From positions 124,001 to 188,000 of the forward strand of contig QLIY01000007.1 in assembly GCA_003260075.1 (NCBI GenBank): a stretch of 64,000 nucleotides of DNA, in the 5' to 3' direction. Under the pieces are notes generated by a model. That model was not told where the DNA came from, did not search any database, and saw only the letters and a program-made list of their open reading frames with translations. The position numbers and the translations under genes are program-made. This DNA is from Phallusia mammillata. Taxonomy: Eukaryota > Chordata > Ascidiacea > Phlebobranchia > Ascidiidae. Below, piece by piece: positions 37,083-47,600 of the stretch (the stretch's first letter is position 1; each line of letters starts with the position of its first letter).

Positions 37083-37569
37083 AATTTGCGCTTGTTTGCG
37101 CTCTGAAAGTAGTTGTATACGCGGCGCAGTTCGTGACAGTGCACTTAGGCTACAGCCAAAATCTACACAAGACAATGATACGCAACTAAGAATCTAGTTT
37201 CATTGCATATACTGTTTACTAACTGTAAACTGTTCAGTTTTTAAGCAACTAAGCAAGACTGTCCAAAAAATGTTAAAACAATGGACTTTGTTACGACAAT
37301 AATCAATTAATTTAAGCGCCTGCAATGTAGCATCCGGCCGATATACAAGTATAGACCTTATAATTAGGGATGTATATTTCAGAATCCATTACAAGCGGTT
37401 TCAAATGTGAACTGCATACAAATTTTAATGGACATCAATGTATTTACAAAAATATTTTGAAACATTTGTAATGTAAGCTTAAATTTTTTTACACTTTTTT
37501 TGAAATTCCTCCACTGAGCTCATAAAATTCCTCCCTAGGGAGGAATTCCTTCCCGGTTGGGAACCACTG
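36942..37569. mobile_element. hAT-type MITE inserted at a splice donor of lectin gene D
   Basis: Termini CAGTGGTTCCCAACC / GGTTGGGAACCACTG, with perfect 8-bp duplication cgttaacc (36934-36941, 37570-37577). It carries a 96-nt G tract (36985-37080) in place of normal interior sequence. The duplicated target contains the donor of LCCL2 exon 4, so the GT was preserved. Confidence 0.88.
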
Positions 37570-38054
37570 CGTTAACCTGTAATGCTTCCCGCTTCAACGG
37601 CTGCTGCGCATAAAGTGCTGCTTGGATGAAACGTTCCTGACCCACACGAATCGGTGTGAGAATTGGAACAGCCAGCATGGCAATTTATGACAGCAGATGT
37701 GTCCGAAAAATCACCCGCTGTTGTACAACTAACTAAAATTGTTTTACATTTGTTCATTTTGGCAAATCCAATGACATTTTAGGCGATTAGAAATTTTGCT
37801 ACTGTTTTTATTGTTTCATGTAAGCTTTTTATCAACGCTATTGTTTAAATTTGAATATTTGTGCTCGGTTTTATGTTCAAGTTTTGCTAGGGTAAAAATT
37901 TAACTCTTTCAATATAACTAGTAATTTGCATAAGTTGTACAGGCTTTTAGTACAACTGCAAAACGAAACACACAGATTTAATAAAGTGTACAGAAAGCTA
38001 GTTTCATTTTTTATGATTATACGCAACTTGAATCAGGCGTTTGTTTGTTCATAC

Positions 38055-38347
38055 TTGTAAACTTGTACCACTTTGTGATTTCTATTGGACAGTGGGAAGA
38101 ATATTCTTCAGACTGAGAAACCACAGTTGTACATGTCTTCACTTCCGATTCGTAAACAGCTACATCTCCACCACTGTCTGTTAGTGAACAAAACGGGGGG
38201 GGGGTTACTTGTAAACTTGTACCACTTTGTGATTTCTATTGCACAGTGAGAAGAATATTCTTCAGACTGAGAAACAGTCGTACATGTCTTCACTTCAGAT
38301 TCGTAAACAGTTACATTTCCACCACTGTCTGTTAGTGAACAAAACGA
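38055..38347. other. Duplicated lectin D exon 3 around G10 (38195-38204)
   Basis: Two copies of exon 3 (123 and 120 nt) with about ten differences, including a codon deletion. Allelic or paralogous copies joined at a G tract. Confidence 0.75.
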
Positions 38348-38360
38348 CAATACGTTAACA

Positions 38361-38857
38361 CAGTGGTTCTTAACCTTTTTGTAGTTACGGACCCCTTTTA
38401 AGAATTTTGTAAGTCTGCGGACCCCCAACACAATTTACCATAAGTCTTTTTATGTTTCACGTGTCTCGGCATTATACCCTGTCATGCTTTTGAAACATTT
38501 AATCCGCCTTCACAGTCCTTTAAAATCAATGACGTTCTGTATTGTAGTGGCCAACGCATCGAAATGATAATATTTCTGGAATATATAACTTGACAAATCA
38601 CTTGTCCTATGAAGTCTATTGTCCATGTGTGTTATGAAGTCACAATAGGGAAGACAATCACAAAACGTAATTGTTCTTGGCATAATTAAGGTGTAATAAA
38701 CAGCGTGCACTCGTGTGCAGGATTGTAAAAACGGTTGAGAAACTTGAAAATATTCTTTTGTTGGTTAATGCTACTTAACATATTTCCCTCCGTGGACCCC
38801 CTGAAACCATCTCACGGAACCGTTGGGGGTCCGCGAACCCCAGGTTAAGAACCACTG
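38361..38857. mobile_element. hAT-type MITE, 497 bp, in lectin gene D
   Basis: Termini CAGTGGTTCTTAACC / GGTTAAGAACCACTG, with perfect 8-bp duplication cgttaaca (38353-38360, 38858-38865). It lies in the intron between the LCCL1 exons. The interior carries 'cggaccccc' motifs. Confidence 0.9.
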
Positions 38858-39434
38858 CGTTAACAAGTGTCTAATGCTAATTCAGAAAAAAATGGGGTTT
38901 TATATCAAGCTTTCGGTCTAACAGCACATACTGAATAAAATAGGGCGTCGAAATTCAGATTCACAATTCAGTTTACCACTCAATGCTACATGTGCTATTG
39001 CTGCAGAGCAAATGGGCTCTTCAGGTTGGTGGGAAAAGTTACATTTGTTCAACAAAAGTTCCATGCAACCAGAAGGACATGCGACATTGGTTATTGAGTG
39101 GGTGAGCTCTGAGAATTTCGTGTCACAAGTCGCTAAAATTTTAACACAAAATTTAATAGCCAACATAGTAGGCGAAAAATTAAATCCTTAACACAACCAT
39201 TTTAGTTGATAAATTGATTGCATGAAACAAAAAACCCTACCAATTATATTATATCATACCTGTTATTGTCGACACAACCAATGAAATGTCGAAGCACAGA
39301 AATAACAACAGAATGTTAATTGAACAACGCCAAAACACCATCTTATTTTACAGAAGCTTTTAAACAAGTTTTTTTAACAAGTTCTAGTGACAGAAACACA
39401 ATTTGAAAACACAGCAAAGTAAGGTAGTAGTTCA

Positions 39435-39482
39435 AATGTGCAACAAAACTTTTTCAACATTTTATAACCACGGTGAATCATT
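39435..39482 (-). promoter_or_regulatory. Conserved upstream block of lectin gene D
   Basis: Minus-strand counterpart of the gene A block, about 95 bp upstream of the gene D ATG. Its core TTGAAAAAGTTTTGTTGCAC is intact although the gene lacks its last exon. Confidence 0.4.
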
Positions 39483-39699
39483 TCAAAGCGCCGTGACTGA
39501 AAACAATTGACGTTGTCGAACAAAGGAAATGAGTACGGTTTTACACAAAATGAATAGAATGTGTCATGTTTGTATAGTTACAACGTCAGCAATATTTTAG
39601 ACAATAAACCTGTGCATGCTTTTGTCGAAAAACGATTGATTTAACGAAATGCTATTTGTTTAAAGTTATGAATCGCTCACAAATTGCACTTTGCAAATG

Positions 39700-39985
39700 C
39701 TGCAAAGGCCTGTGACAAGCAAGTGTATTTGCTGTGATAGCAGTGCGTTTTTCAACTCTGCCGCAAGCTAGCGCCCCAGATCAGTTCGCCTGATGTTTGT
39801 GTCGTAGTCTTTGGGACACCCAGGTCTGCCTACGTAATCACAGGAAACGTTCCGAGGAACCACGCTGGTGTTTCTGTTTAGACCGGTTTCATTGGGCAGC
39901 AGAACCTAAGGGTTCAACCACCGTATCAAACAAAAGGTTGGTGCGGTCTGTTGCGACCCTAAGATCGAATAAACAGCAAATATGT
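39700..39985 (+). repeat. Dispersed repeat, copy 2 (related to 20668-21060)
   Basis: Shares AGCGCCCCAGATCAGTTCGC, GGTGTTTCTGTTTA and GGGCAGCAGAACC with the first copy. It lies upstream of lectin gene D and vestige E. Confidence 0.5.
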
Positions 39986-40284
39986 AAATAAAATATTTTT
40001 TTCGTTGAATCATTCTTTTTTACAATGCATGAACGGGTTTGATGGTCTAAAATTTTGCTGACGTTGTAACCACAACTATAAACATGACACATTCTATTCG
40101 TGTTGTGTAACATTTCCTTTGTTTCAACAACGTCAATCATGTTCAGTCGTTTTATATGATTCACCACGGTTATGAAACGTTGAAAAAGTTTTGTTGCACA
40201 TTTAGACTACTACCTCACTTTGTTGTATTTTCAAATCCTGTTTCTGTCACTATAGAACTTGTTTGAAAGGGTGTGTAAAATAGG

Positions 40285-40343
40285 ATGGTGTTTTCGCGTT
40301 GTTCAAGTAATATTCTTAATATTCTTTAATATTTCGTTGGTTG
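40285..40343 (+). pseudogene. Lectin copy E: vestigial signal-peptide exon
   Basis: The ATG at 40285 begins MVFSRCSSNI, matching the signal-peptide starts of genes A and D (MVFWRCS). It hits a TAA at 40327 and the homology ends near 40343. The upstream 300 bp (about 39990-40284) aligns by eye with the gene A promoter region, so this was once a plus-strand family member. Nothing downstream encodes the remaining exons. Confidence 0.7.
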
Positions 40344-40960
40344 CCAACAGATGCTCCTAAACAATTATATAATAATAGTCTATGGTAACAAAATCGCACA
40401 TTTAAAAAATACAGCAAAATATAAGCTGGTAGTCTATGTGAGACCCAAAAAGTTATAACATTAGTGAACGTCGTTATAACGGTGGTGAATCATATGAACT
40501 GCCCTGACTGAAAACGTGGGTGAAAAACAATAATGCAAATGAGATAATAACAGAAACTAGTGATGCACCGAAGTTTCGGTTGGCCGAAACATTTCGGCCG
40601 AATCTGTTGTTTTCNAATCAATCGAACCGACTTGGTCAGAAATTCTCAGACAAATGCTGTGGGTTTTGAAATAGAACTATACGAAACAGTAACCAAAGTA
40701 CAAATGTCATTAAATTAAAAAGGCACATTTGTGTTTGCTCACAAGACGGGGGGGGGGGAAACACGCATAGAATGTGTCATGTCAGTTGTTACGGCAGAAG
40801 CGCAGTTTCTAAAATTATAACTAGTTCATGCTTTTGTAAAATGTAAAAAAAATGTTTTAATGAAAAAATTATATTCTTTATTTTTTGGCAGTTTATTAAT
40901 TTGTATTGGATTTTTACAAAGATTTCGCATTGTAAATGTCAAACTAAACCGTTAATAAGC
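40344..40960 (-). pseudogene. Lectin copy F: orphan promoter region of a minus-strand copy
   Basis: Sequence from 40344 matches the region upstream of the gene B ATG (about 29870-30010) in minus-strand orientation. The segment 40759-40960 continues the homology with the upstream flanks of B, C and D, including the GAATGTGTCATG block. No coding exon remains to its left, because copy E abuts it directly. The stretch is split by a truncated hAT end (40558), an N (40615) and a G tract (40748-40758). Confidence 0.6.
40558..40614. mobile_element. Truncated hAT-type end
   Basis: TAGTGATGCACCGAAG followed by GGCCGAAAC repeats, cut off by the N at 40615. Related to the complete element at 17428-17536. 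Confidence 0.55.
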
Positions 40961-41547
40961 TGCAAAATGGACACCCTGTTCCGGCCTATAAAATCTCATC
41001 AGTGCAGCTGGTAACGAGTGGTATGTATCACTGGCAAGTGTAGCCACCCAACGGTATATCATTTTTTTGGAGAAACAAAATGTTAATGCTACGCAGATTT
41101 GCTGTACGACGTGTGCATTTCTCACCTCTACCGCTAGCTAGAGCTATGAATGTGGGCAACTTTTCCACAGTTTTGTTCCGTGAAAACTTGGCTGCGTTGG
41201 TCCCTTTTGCTTTACTTCGGTAAACCAATTTTTGCAGGGCCGACATTACGAGCTACTAAAAGTAGGGATCAAAGCAGAGTCGTAATCGACGTTGATTGCT
41301 TCACAAATGATACGGAGTGTGAAATTAGCACCGAACCAAACCATTTTTAAGCAAATTTAAGCCTGAGTCCTACCCGAACCCAAACGCCCCAACCAGTGGG
41401 TCCTCATGTATTTTGACGAATTCATCCCTTAGCCATTTAAAACAAACCTTTTTCTCCCTAATGTATTGCATAGTATGCTAAACCATACGAAGATCATTAA
41501 AAATTGGGTCTTTTATCAACTTCACAGGTTATATTTCCAGAGCTTAA

Positions 41548-41591
<44 letters not shown>

Positions 41592-41809
41592 ACAAACCAA
41601 ATGAAAATAATTTAAGTAAATTCCTTCCCTCAAGTTTAAAAATTCCTGCCCTGCCCGGTTGGGAACCACTGCCCCAAATCAATCGAACCGACTTGGTCAG
41701 AAATTCTCAGACAAATGGTGTGGGTTTTGAAATAGAACTATACGAAACAGTAACCAAAGAACAAATGTCATTAAATTAAAAAGGCACATTTGTGTTTGCT
41801 CACAAGACG
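40616..41809. other. Repeated ~130-bp segment either side of a G tract
   Basis: 40616-40747 matches 41686-41809 with few changes. The first copy is bounded by N (40615) and G11 (40748-40758). Confidence 0.75.
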
Positions 41810-41990
41810 CTAAAAGTTAAGGCTGTAAGTGCACGGGCTGGAAATTAGGGCCCGAACCCTTTGCAGAAAACAAGGCCCCAAAACGTCCTGTGTAAAATCA
41901 GGACCGAATCATGCCCGTTTTATTTAGTCATAAAACCTGAACCCAATCTGTTAGCCAAGCTCAACTTACATCTCTGTCAATAGTTCGCGA
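41310..41990. repeat. Two degenerate dispersed repeat copies
   Basis: 41310-41400 and 41835-41990 carry the 'cctacccgaaccc' and 'catgcccgttttattta' words of the family. Confidence 0.35.
41591..41671. mobile_element. 3' end of a hAT-type MITE
   Basis: The end CCCGGTTGGGAACCACTG matches the 6588-6904 family. The 5' half is missing, replaced by the 43-nt G tract at 41548-41590. Confidence 0.6.
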
Positions 41991-42389
41991 GCAAAAGTGA
42001 CTTTTAAATAAAATATTTGCAGTGAAGTTCGAATAAGTCCAAAGGTTAGATCAAGGACAAGACGATGACAAATGTGTATTCTTCTTGGTTAATAAACTTC
42101 GCCGACGCAACGCATCAGAGCTTTTTGCGTGACCAAGTTTTTTCAGTGTCGCGTTTCAACCGTACTGCGCAAACGCTGCTGTGGTAGCAGATACCAAGGT
42201 ACAACACAATGCTGGCTTTCATAAGCTGGTAGCTACGGAAATTGTGTGTCGTCGACCGATTGATAATGACATGGATAAGAAAGATTACTGTATTTCAATG
42301 CCAAATATTAACTACTTCAAACAGAGTCCCGCGCTCGGGCTTTATATCAATAGAAACAGGCTTTATTCGGGCCTGGCTTTACATTTGTA

Positions 42390-42772
42390 GCGTATTTTTA
42401 CATTTGTTTATTTAGCATTTAGGCCAAATTCTGGCTTTTGGTTTTTGTAAGCCAGCCTGCTTATCCAACTTTGTCTGCAAAACCACGACATGTATAAAAA
42501 AATCATCAAATAAAAACAACGCTTACGTCCATGTTAATATGTATGCATACAACTGACGATGGAGCATTACATATAACCTCATCACACAGTCGTGCTGCAG
42601 AGGGTTTGTTTGGTGCAAAATACAAACCATGTCACGCAAAGTTGTCATGCAACAAACTTTATTTCATACTTCGCTGCATTTGGTAACAGACACAGGTTGG
42701 GATTTCGTTTTCAAGTATTTGGCATCACGACGTAATTTTTGTGGGGTCGTTGATAAAATACCCAAGTGTTGT

Positions 42773-42856
<84 letters not shown>

Positions 42857-44030
42857 GATGGAAACAAAAAAAAATGCGCAAGGGCAATTTTAGATTGTGT
42901 TCAGGTTCGGGCGTTCAAATACAACTCACTTGATGCGTTTATAAATTATTCGGCTTTAATTAAAACGCAAACAAGGGTGTTTTTTTTTGTCCAAACGGGT
43001 CTGGTTTAACCGAAATTTACCTTATTGTTGTGGACTTTATAAACTCAAGGGGCTTCTGGTATTGGTCTGACACTCAAAAGTTTTCAGATCCACTGAACCA
43101 AGAAGTTCCGTTTTCACAACAAACAGGGGGGGGGGCACGTTTTTTTTATTTAGCTTTTAGGCTAACCTCTGGCTTTTGATTTTTGTAAACCAGGTTTAAG
43201 TCAGGTTTAAGCCCAAATTTTGAGCCTGCTGATCCAACTTTGTCTGCAAAACCACGACATGTATAAAAAAAATCATCAAATAAAAACAACGCTTACGTCC
43301 ATGTTAATATGTATTCATACAACTGACGATGGAGCATTACAGTCGTGCTGCAGAGGGTTTGTTTGGTACAAAATACAAACCATGTCACGCCAAGTTGTCA
43401 TGCAACAAACTTTATTTCATGCTTCGCAGCCTTCGATAACAGACAGAGGTTGGGATTTAACCTATACTCTCTAACTTCCGTTTTCAAGTATTTGGCACGA
43501 CGTAATTTTTGTGGGGTCGTTGATAAAATACCCAAGTGTTGTCAGTTGGTTAAATTGGAAGTTTGGCAACACGCACACAGCTGTATATTGGTGATGGAAA
43601 TAAAAAAAAATGCGCAAGGGCAATTTTAGGTCGTGTTCAGGTTCGGGCGTTCTAATACAACTCCTTTGATGCGTTTATAAATTATTCGGCTTTAATTAAA
43701 ACGCAAATCGGGTTTGGGCCTAAATTTTCGGTCTGTATAAAACTTTTACATGCAAATAGAAGACGATCTGTTTGAATGTATTTAGAAACTTAAAGCAGTA
43801 TTGAAATGTTTATAACATGCAGCCAGACGTGCAAGAATTGGCTTTGTATGATTTGTAATGTGGTAAGACTTGAACTATTCGACATCGGTTAATCCAGATC
43901 TTTGCTTAATCCGGACAATTTTTTTTTTTGTCCAAACGGGTCTGGTTTAACCGAAATTTACCATATTGTTGTGGACCTAAGTTTTCAGATCCACTGAACC
44001 AAGAAGTTCCGTTTTCACAACAAACACAGT
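42390..44030. other. Long allelic-type duplication around G10 at 43126-43135
   Basis: 42390-43125 and 43136-44030 align along most of their length by eye. In the first copy an 82-nt G tract (42774-42855) stands where the second has about 50 nt of ordinary sequence. No gene was recognised in either copy. Confidence 0.75.
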
Positions 44031-44692
44031 CTCGTGCGAAGCTTTGTTGATTTTGTTTTATTTAACAAAAGAGGTAAAATTCACAAACAAACAGAAAATA
44101 GAAAAAAGAAAACAAACAAACAACAGAAGTTAAAAAACGTGACTACGAATTGGGAAATTGAAAGTTTGTCTGCAAAAGCTTTGGTTTGATTCAAAATTTA
44201 TAAAAAATGGGGACGTATGGTGTTATATATACCGATGTTGTATATTACAACTTAACAAGTCATCGACGCTTTTTGCAAATTGTTTTTGACAAGCAAATGC
44301 TATAACAAATGAAATATATCTTTCCAAAAGTGTTACCTACCGAATAATTTCAAAAACAGCCCTAAATCGAATAAACTACACGCTGTACATACAACTAACA
44401 ACTACACAGATTGGTGATTTTCGGGTTTTGATGACTTCCTGGACTTGACTTGGGCCTGATTTTGCAGTCAGTCACATTTGCAAATTTTCACCATGAAAAA
44501 TTAACATTTTAAGCCTTATTTTTTTCAATATTCATCCAAGCTTGGTGCGGGTTTCAGACCCAAATTTCACGTCTGCTTACAACTCTACGCCTGTGATGTT
44601 ATTTACAAATCTGTACGACTACCCATTTTGGATTGAAAAAACGGTAAGAATTAAATAACATCAATTACAGACACAAACACTACGAAACAATG

Positions 44693-47600
44693 TCACTGCA
44701 GGCGAGTTTTCAGGAACGACAACTGCTTATGCCAGCAATGCTCTTGTGCTTTGCAGTGTGCAATCAATTCCCCTCCACATTTCAAAGCAATGTCAAAAGT
44801 AGGTCCAGGCTGGAATAGCACTGAACAGTGTGGAGAATAGGGCGGCTCCAGCATGTGGCCAGCCTCCTCGTAGTAGGCTATTTCAAAGTCCGGATGCTCA
44901 GCCCTGTTTAACAAAATCTCAGCCTCTCTAGCGCTCCGTTTTGCAGCGGCACACTGGTCATCAGAGCCAGCAATGAACATGTAAGATACATCGGGGCGAT
45001 TGTAGAAGGGAAAAACTCCATCAACCATATTGACAAGCTCGCCCTCCTCAGGGACATCAAAAAAGTCGATCAACGGAATTGGGCCATCAGGGATCTTCAC
45101 GTTTGTCTTCATCTGCTGCTCAGGCCAGTACATGTCCTTGTATGCAATGCTTCCACATACTGCATTGATAGTGCAGTTCACCCAAACCATGCATCTGATG
45201 TCGTCCAAACAACTGGCCATTGCCAATGCAACCTGTGCATATAGAAAACCGTTGGTTAAGAAACGCCTGCTTGTCGTTTAATACAGAATTATTTTCTGCA
45301 GACTAAGAGTGCAGATATACAAAGAGTATTTTGCTTTCTGTTTATGAATTTTATGATTGCAATTAACTTAATCTTTTGTTACAGTTATGGTTCTATGAAA
45401 AGAAACAGGCCATATTATTTTTTTCAAAGTTTTCTGTCCACTTTTTTATTATCTGGTATTTTTTTTAAAAACGCAAATGGGGCACTGTAGATAGCAATGA
45501 AGTAAAATGCAATTGAACAAGTGTATGATCTATGAGTGGTAAAGGCCATGTATATTGGATAAGCCAGAGTTGTTACCGGATCCATTATATTTACCAAAGT
45601 GAAATTACGACACTAATATGACCGAGTGTGAAGTCAGAACTGAATCTAACCTATTTTATTCAAGTTTGATCTCAGAACCGACCCGAAAAGCCAGGCCCCA
45701 CACATAATTTTGGGCCAAGCAGCCATTTGACCACAATCTTGATTATATCTTTTAAACCCTTGATACTCAAAACACTTCCGGTATTTACCTGTGCTCCCTT
45801 GCAAATTCCAACCAATCCGATTCCAAGCTCACCCTGCACCGCTTTGTGCTGTTTGAGAAACTGGACAGCTTTTTCGAAGTAGGCAAGATCGATTGTGTTG
45901 GTGAAACTTTTCGGCATTCCCTCCATACCGAAGTAACACAAAGTGAGAGATGCGAACCCATGGGAAGCGTGTAAAGCGCTCTTGAACTCCAAAACTCCAG
46001 GGTAACCACCAAATAGGTTAATGATTCCTTAAAAACAAAGTCAAAAAAAGATTGTCTAAAAATTCACATAATACAAATTCAAAACAAATAAAGGAATTAA
46101 AATCGATGAAGACTGATGCTGCTTAAATGCAGTCAAGAAACAAAGAGCTTTGTTTGGATTGCATCAATTTAAAGATTTAAAAATGAACTTTGCTTTATTT
46201 TCTTGATATTCGAAGTTTACGTTTTTTAGTATACCAGATTCTTTTTTATTTCAACACACTTTGGGATTTCCATATTACAAAAAATCAGCCATCATAGCTT
46301 GTTTTTTTTTCAAATCGTGTGCAAAAACAAAAGCCTGTGCATATACGTTTTTACAGTTAAACTTTCGCAGGTGTAAGTCATGCATGGCAAGGGTAAGTAC
46401 AGAACGACAACGAAGTTGTTACTTTGGCTGCAAACAGTTTTCCTTTCGTGGCGCGACTTTGAAATTTGACATTGGCGTCAGACTTTGACCAAAAACATTG
46501 ACTTTGCTCTCACTTTCACGCGAGCTATACTGGCAACGTGACAATAAGTTTAATTTTCTCATGCATTAAGTTTCACTTTGGCGTTATTTATAGACGTTGT
46601 CACTTTTTTCCATTTCTAGCATTCATCTTTTAATAGGATTTTCGCTTCCGAGTTTTGCAGTCTTAAATATAGTTTCAAACTGTTTTTAATATTTCTTCTG
46701 CACGCGAAACTGCACATAAATTATCCTTTCGATATTCTACGTGCGTCAAAGATTAAATCAAACGTCCCATGAGCCAAAGGCCCTTTTATGTGATGGTCCT
46801 TTTTAGTGTTAGACGAAGTATTAAAGTTTTTTAATGCAATCACGGTTTGATTTTGTATGATACTAGCAAGGTATGTGTTTCTGCATTTGTTTGATAATTT
46901 TAAAGAAGAGCTCGGCCAGTCAGATTAAAAACCTTATCGGGTTGCTTCTGACCCCTCGAATCGTACCATTGATCTAAATAAATCAACGAACCTAAAACAT
47001 ACCTAAAACGTGATTTTTCACCAAAGTGGTGTAGGTTTGCTACCAACAAAACTTAGCAAGTATTTTTACACCTTAAATAGGTTTAGGAGTTTAAATTAAC
47101 GGTGTTTTTGTTTTTTCATTTAGTTGAATCCCGTTGGTATTTAAATCCCGAAGATTTTTTCGCAAAGCCTGATTGACTAGAAACTGTTTACTTATTAAGA
47201 TAAAAGGTAAGCTTCAGGATTTACGTCCTGATCACTCATTAGCAGTAAATCCATGTTGTCTGTCAACTTTATCTCTAATTTCCGATCAAACTAACAATTG
47301 GGCATCAATCTGCGGTTTTAAATCCAGTTTAGACATCACCTCGTGGCACCCAAGTGATAAACATTTATTCAGTCACGGCTTGATAATGGAATTTGTAGGC
47401 AAAAATCTACTGACTTAGGGGAACGATTGTGGTGTTTGCAATTATGCATGACCAGCTCGGTTTCCGCCAGCAATGATACCTGGACTTAAACGACTTAAAC
47501 GACTTTTTAATTTGTCTACTTTTCGTGCTTGTTTATCCACGTTTGCACGCTTTGCAATGGTTTGGGCATGGTGGTGTCGAGAATGCTTGCCTGAAAGGTA

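Larger units (their letters stand above)
36410..39341 (-). pseudogene. Lectin gene D: LCCL-LCCL-lectin copy lacking its last exon
   Basis: Exons (minus) 39341-39260 signal peptide, 39132-38977 LCCL1, exon 3 twice (38328-38209 with a 3-nt deletion, and 38177-38055), 37732-37577 LCCL2, 36883-36794 and 36518-36410 (first lectin exon). The last exon, with the EPN site and stop, is absent. Sequence homologous to the 3' flank of gene C (to about 36030) runs straight into sequence homologous to the last intron. The first lectin exon has six codons (normally ITTLMN) replaced by an 11-nt G tract, by chance still in frame. LCCL2 has CHAGC for CPAGC. A hAT MITE sits six bases inside the intron after exon 4. 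The remaining reading frame is open, so a two-LCCL protein could still be made if splicing finds another end; otherwise it is a pseudogene or a deletion allele. Confidence 0.8.

Noticed and set aside
36729-37197. Poly-glycine or poly-proline reading frames across the long G tract
   Set aside because: They are translations of a 96-nt G run that replaces transposon sequence; there is no exon logic.
42629-43009. 126-codon frame with a glycine run
   Set aside because: It crosses an 82-nt G tract that is absent from the sister copy at 43136-44030, where the frame is not kept.
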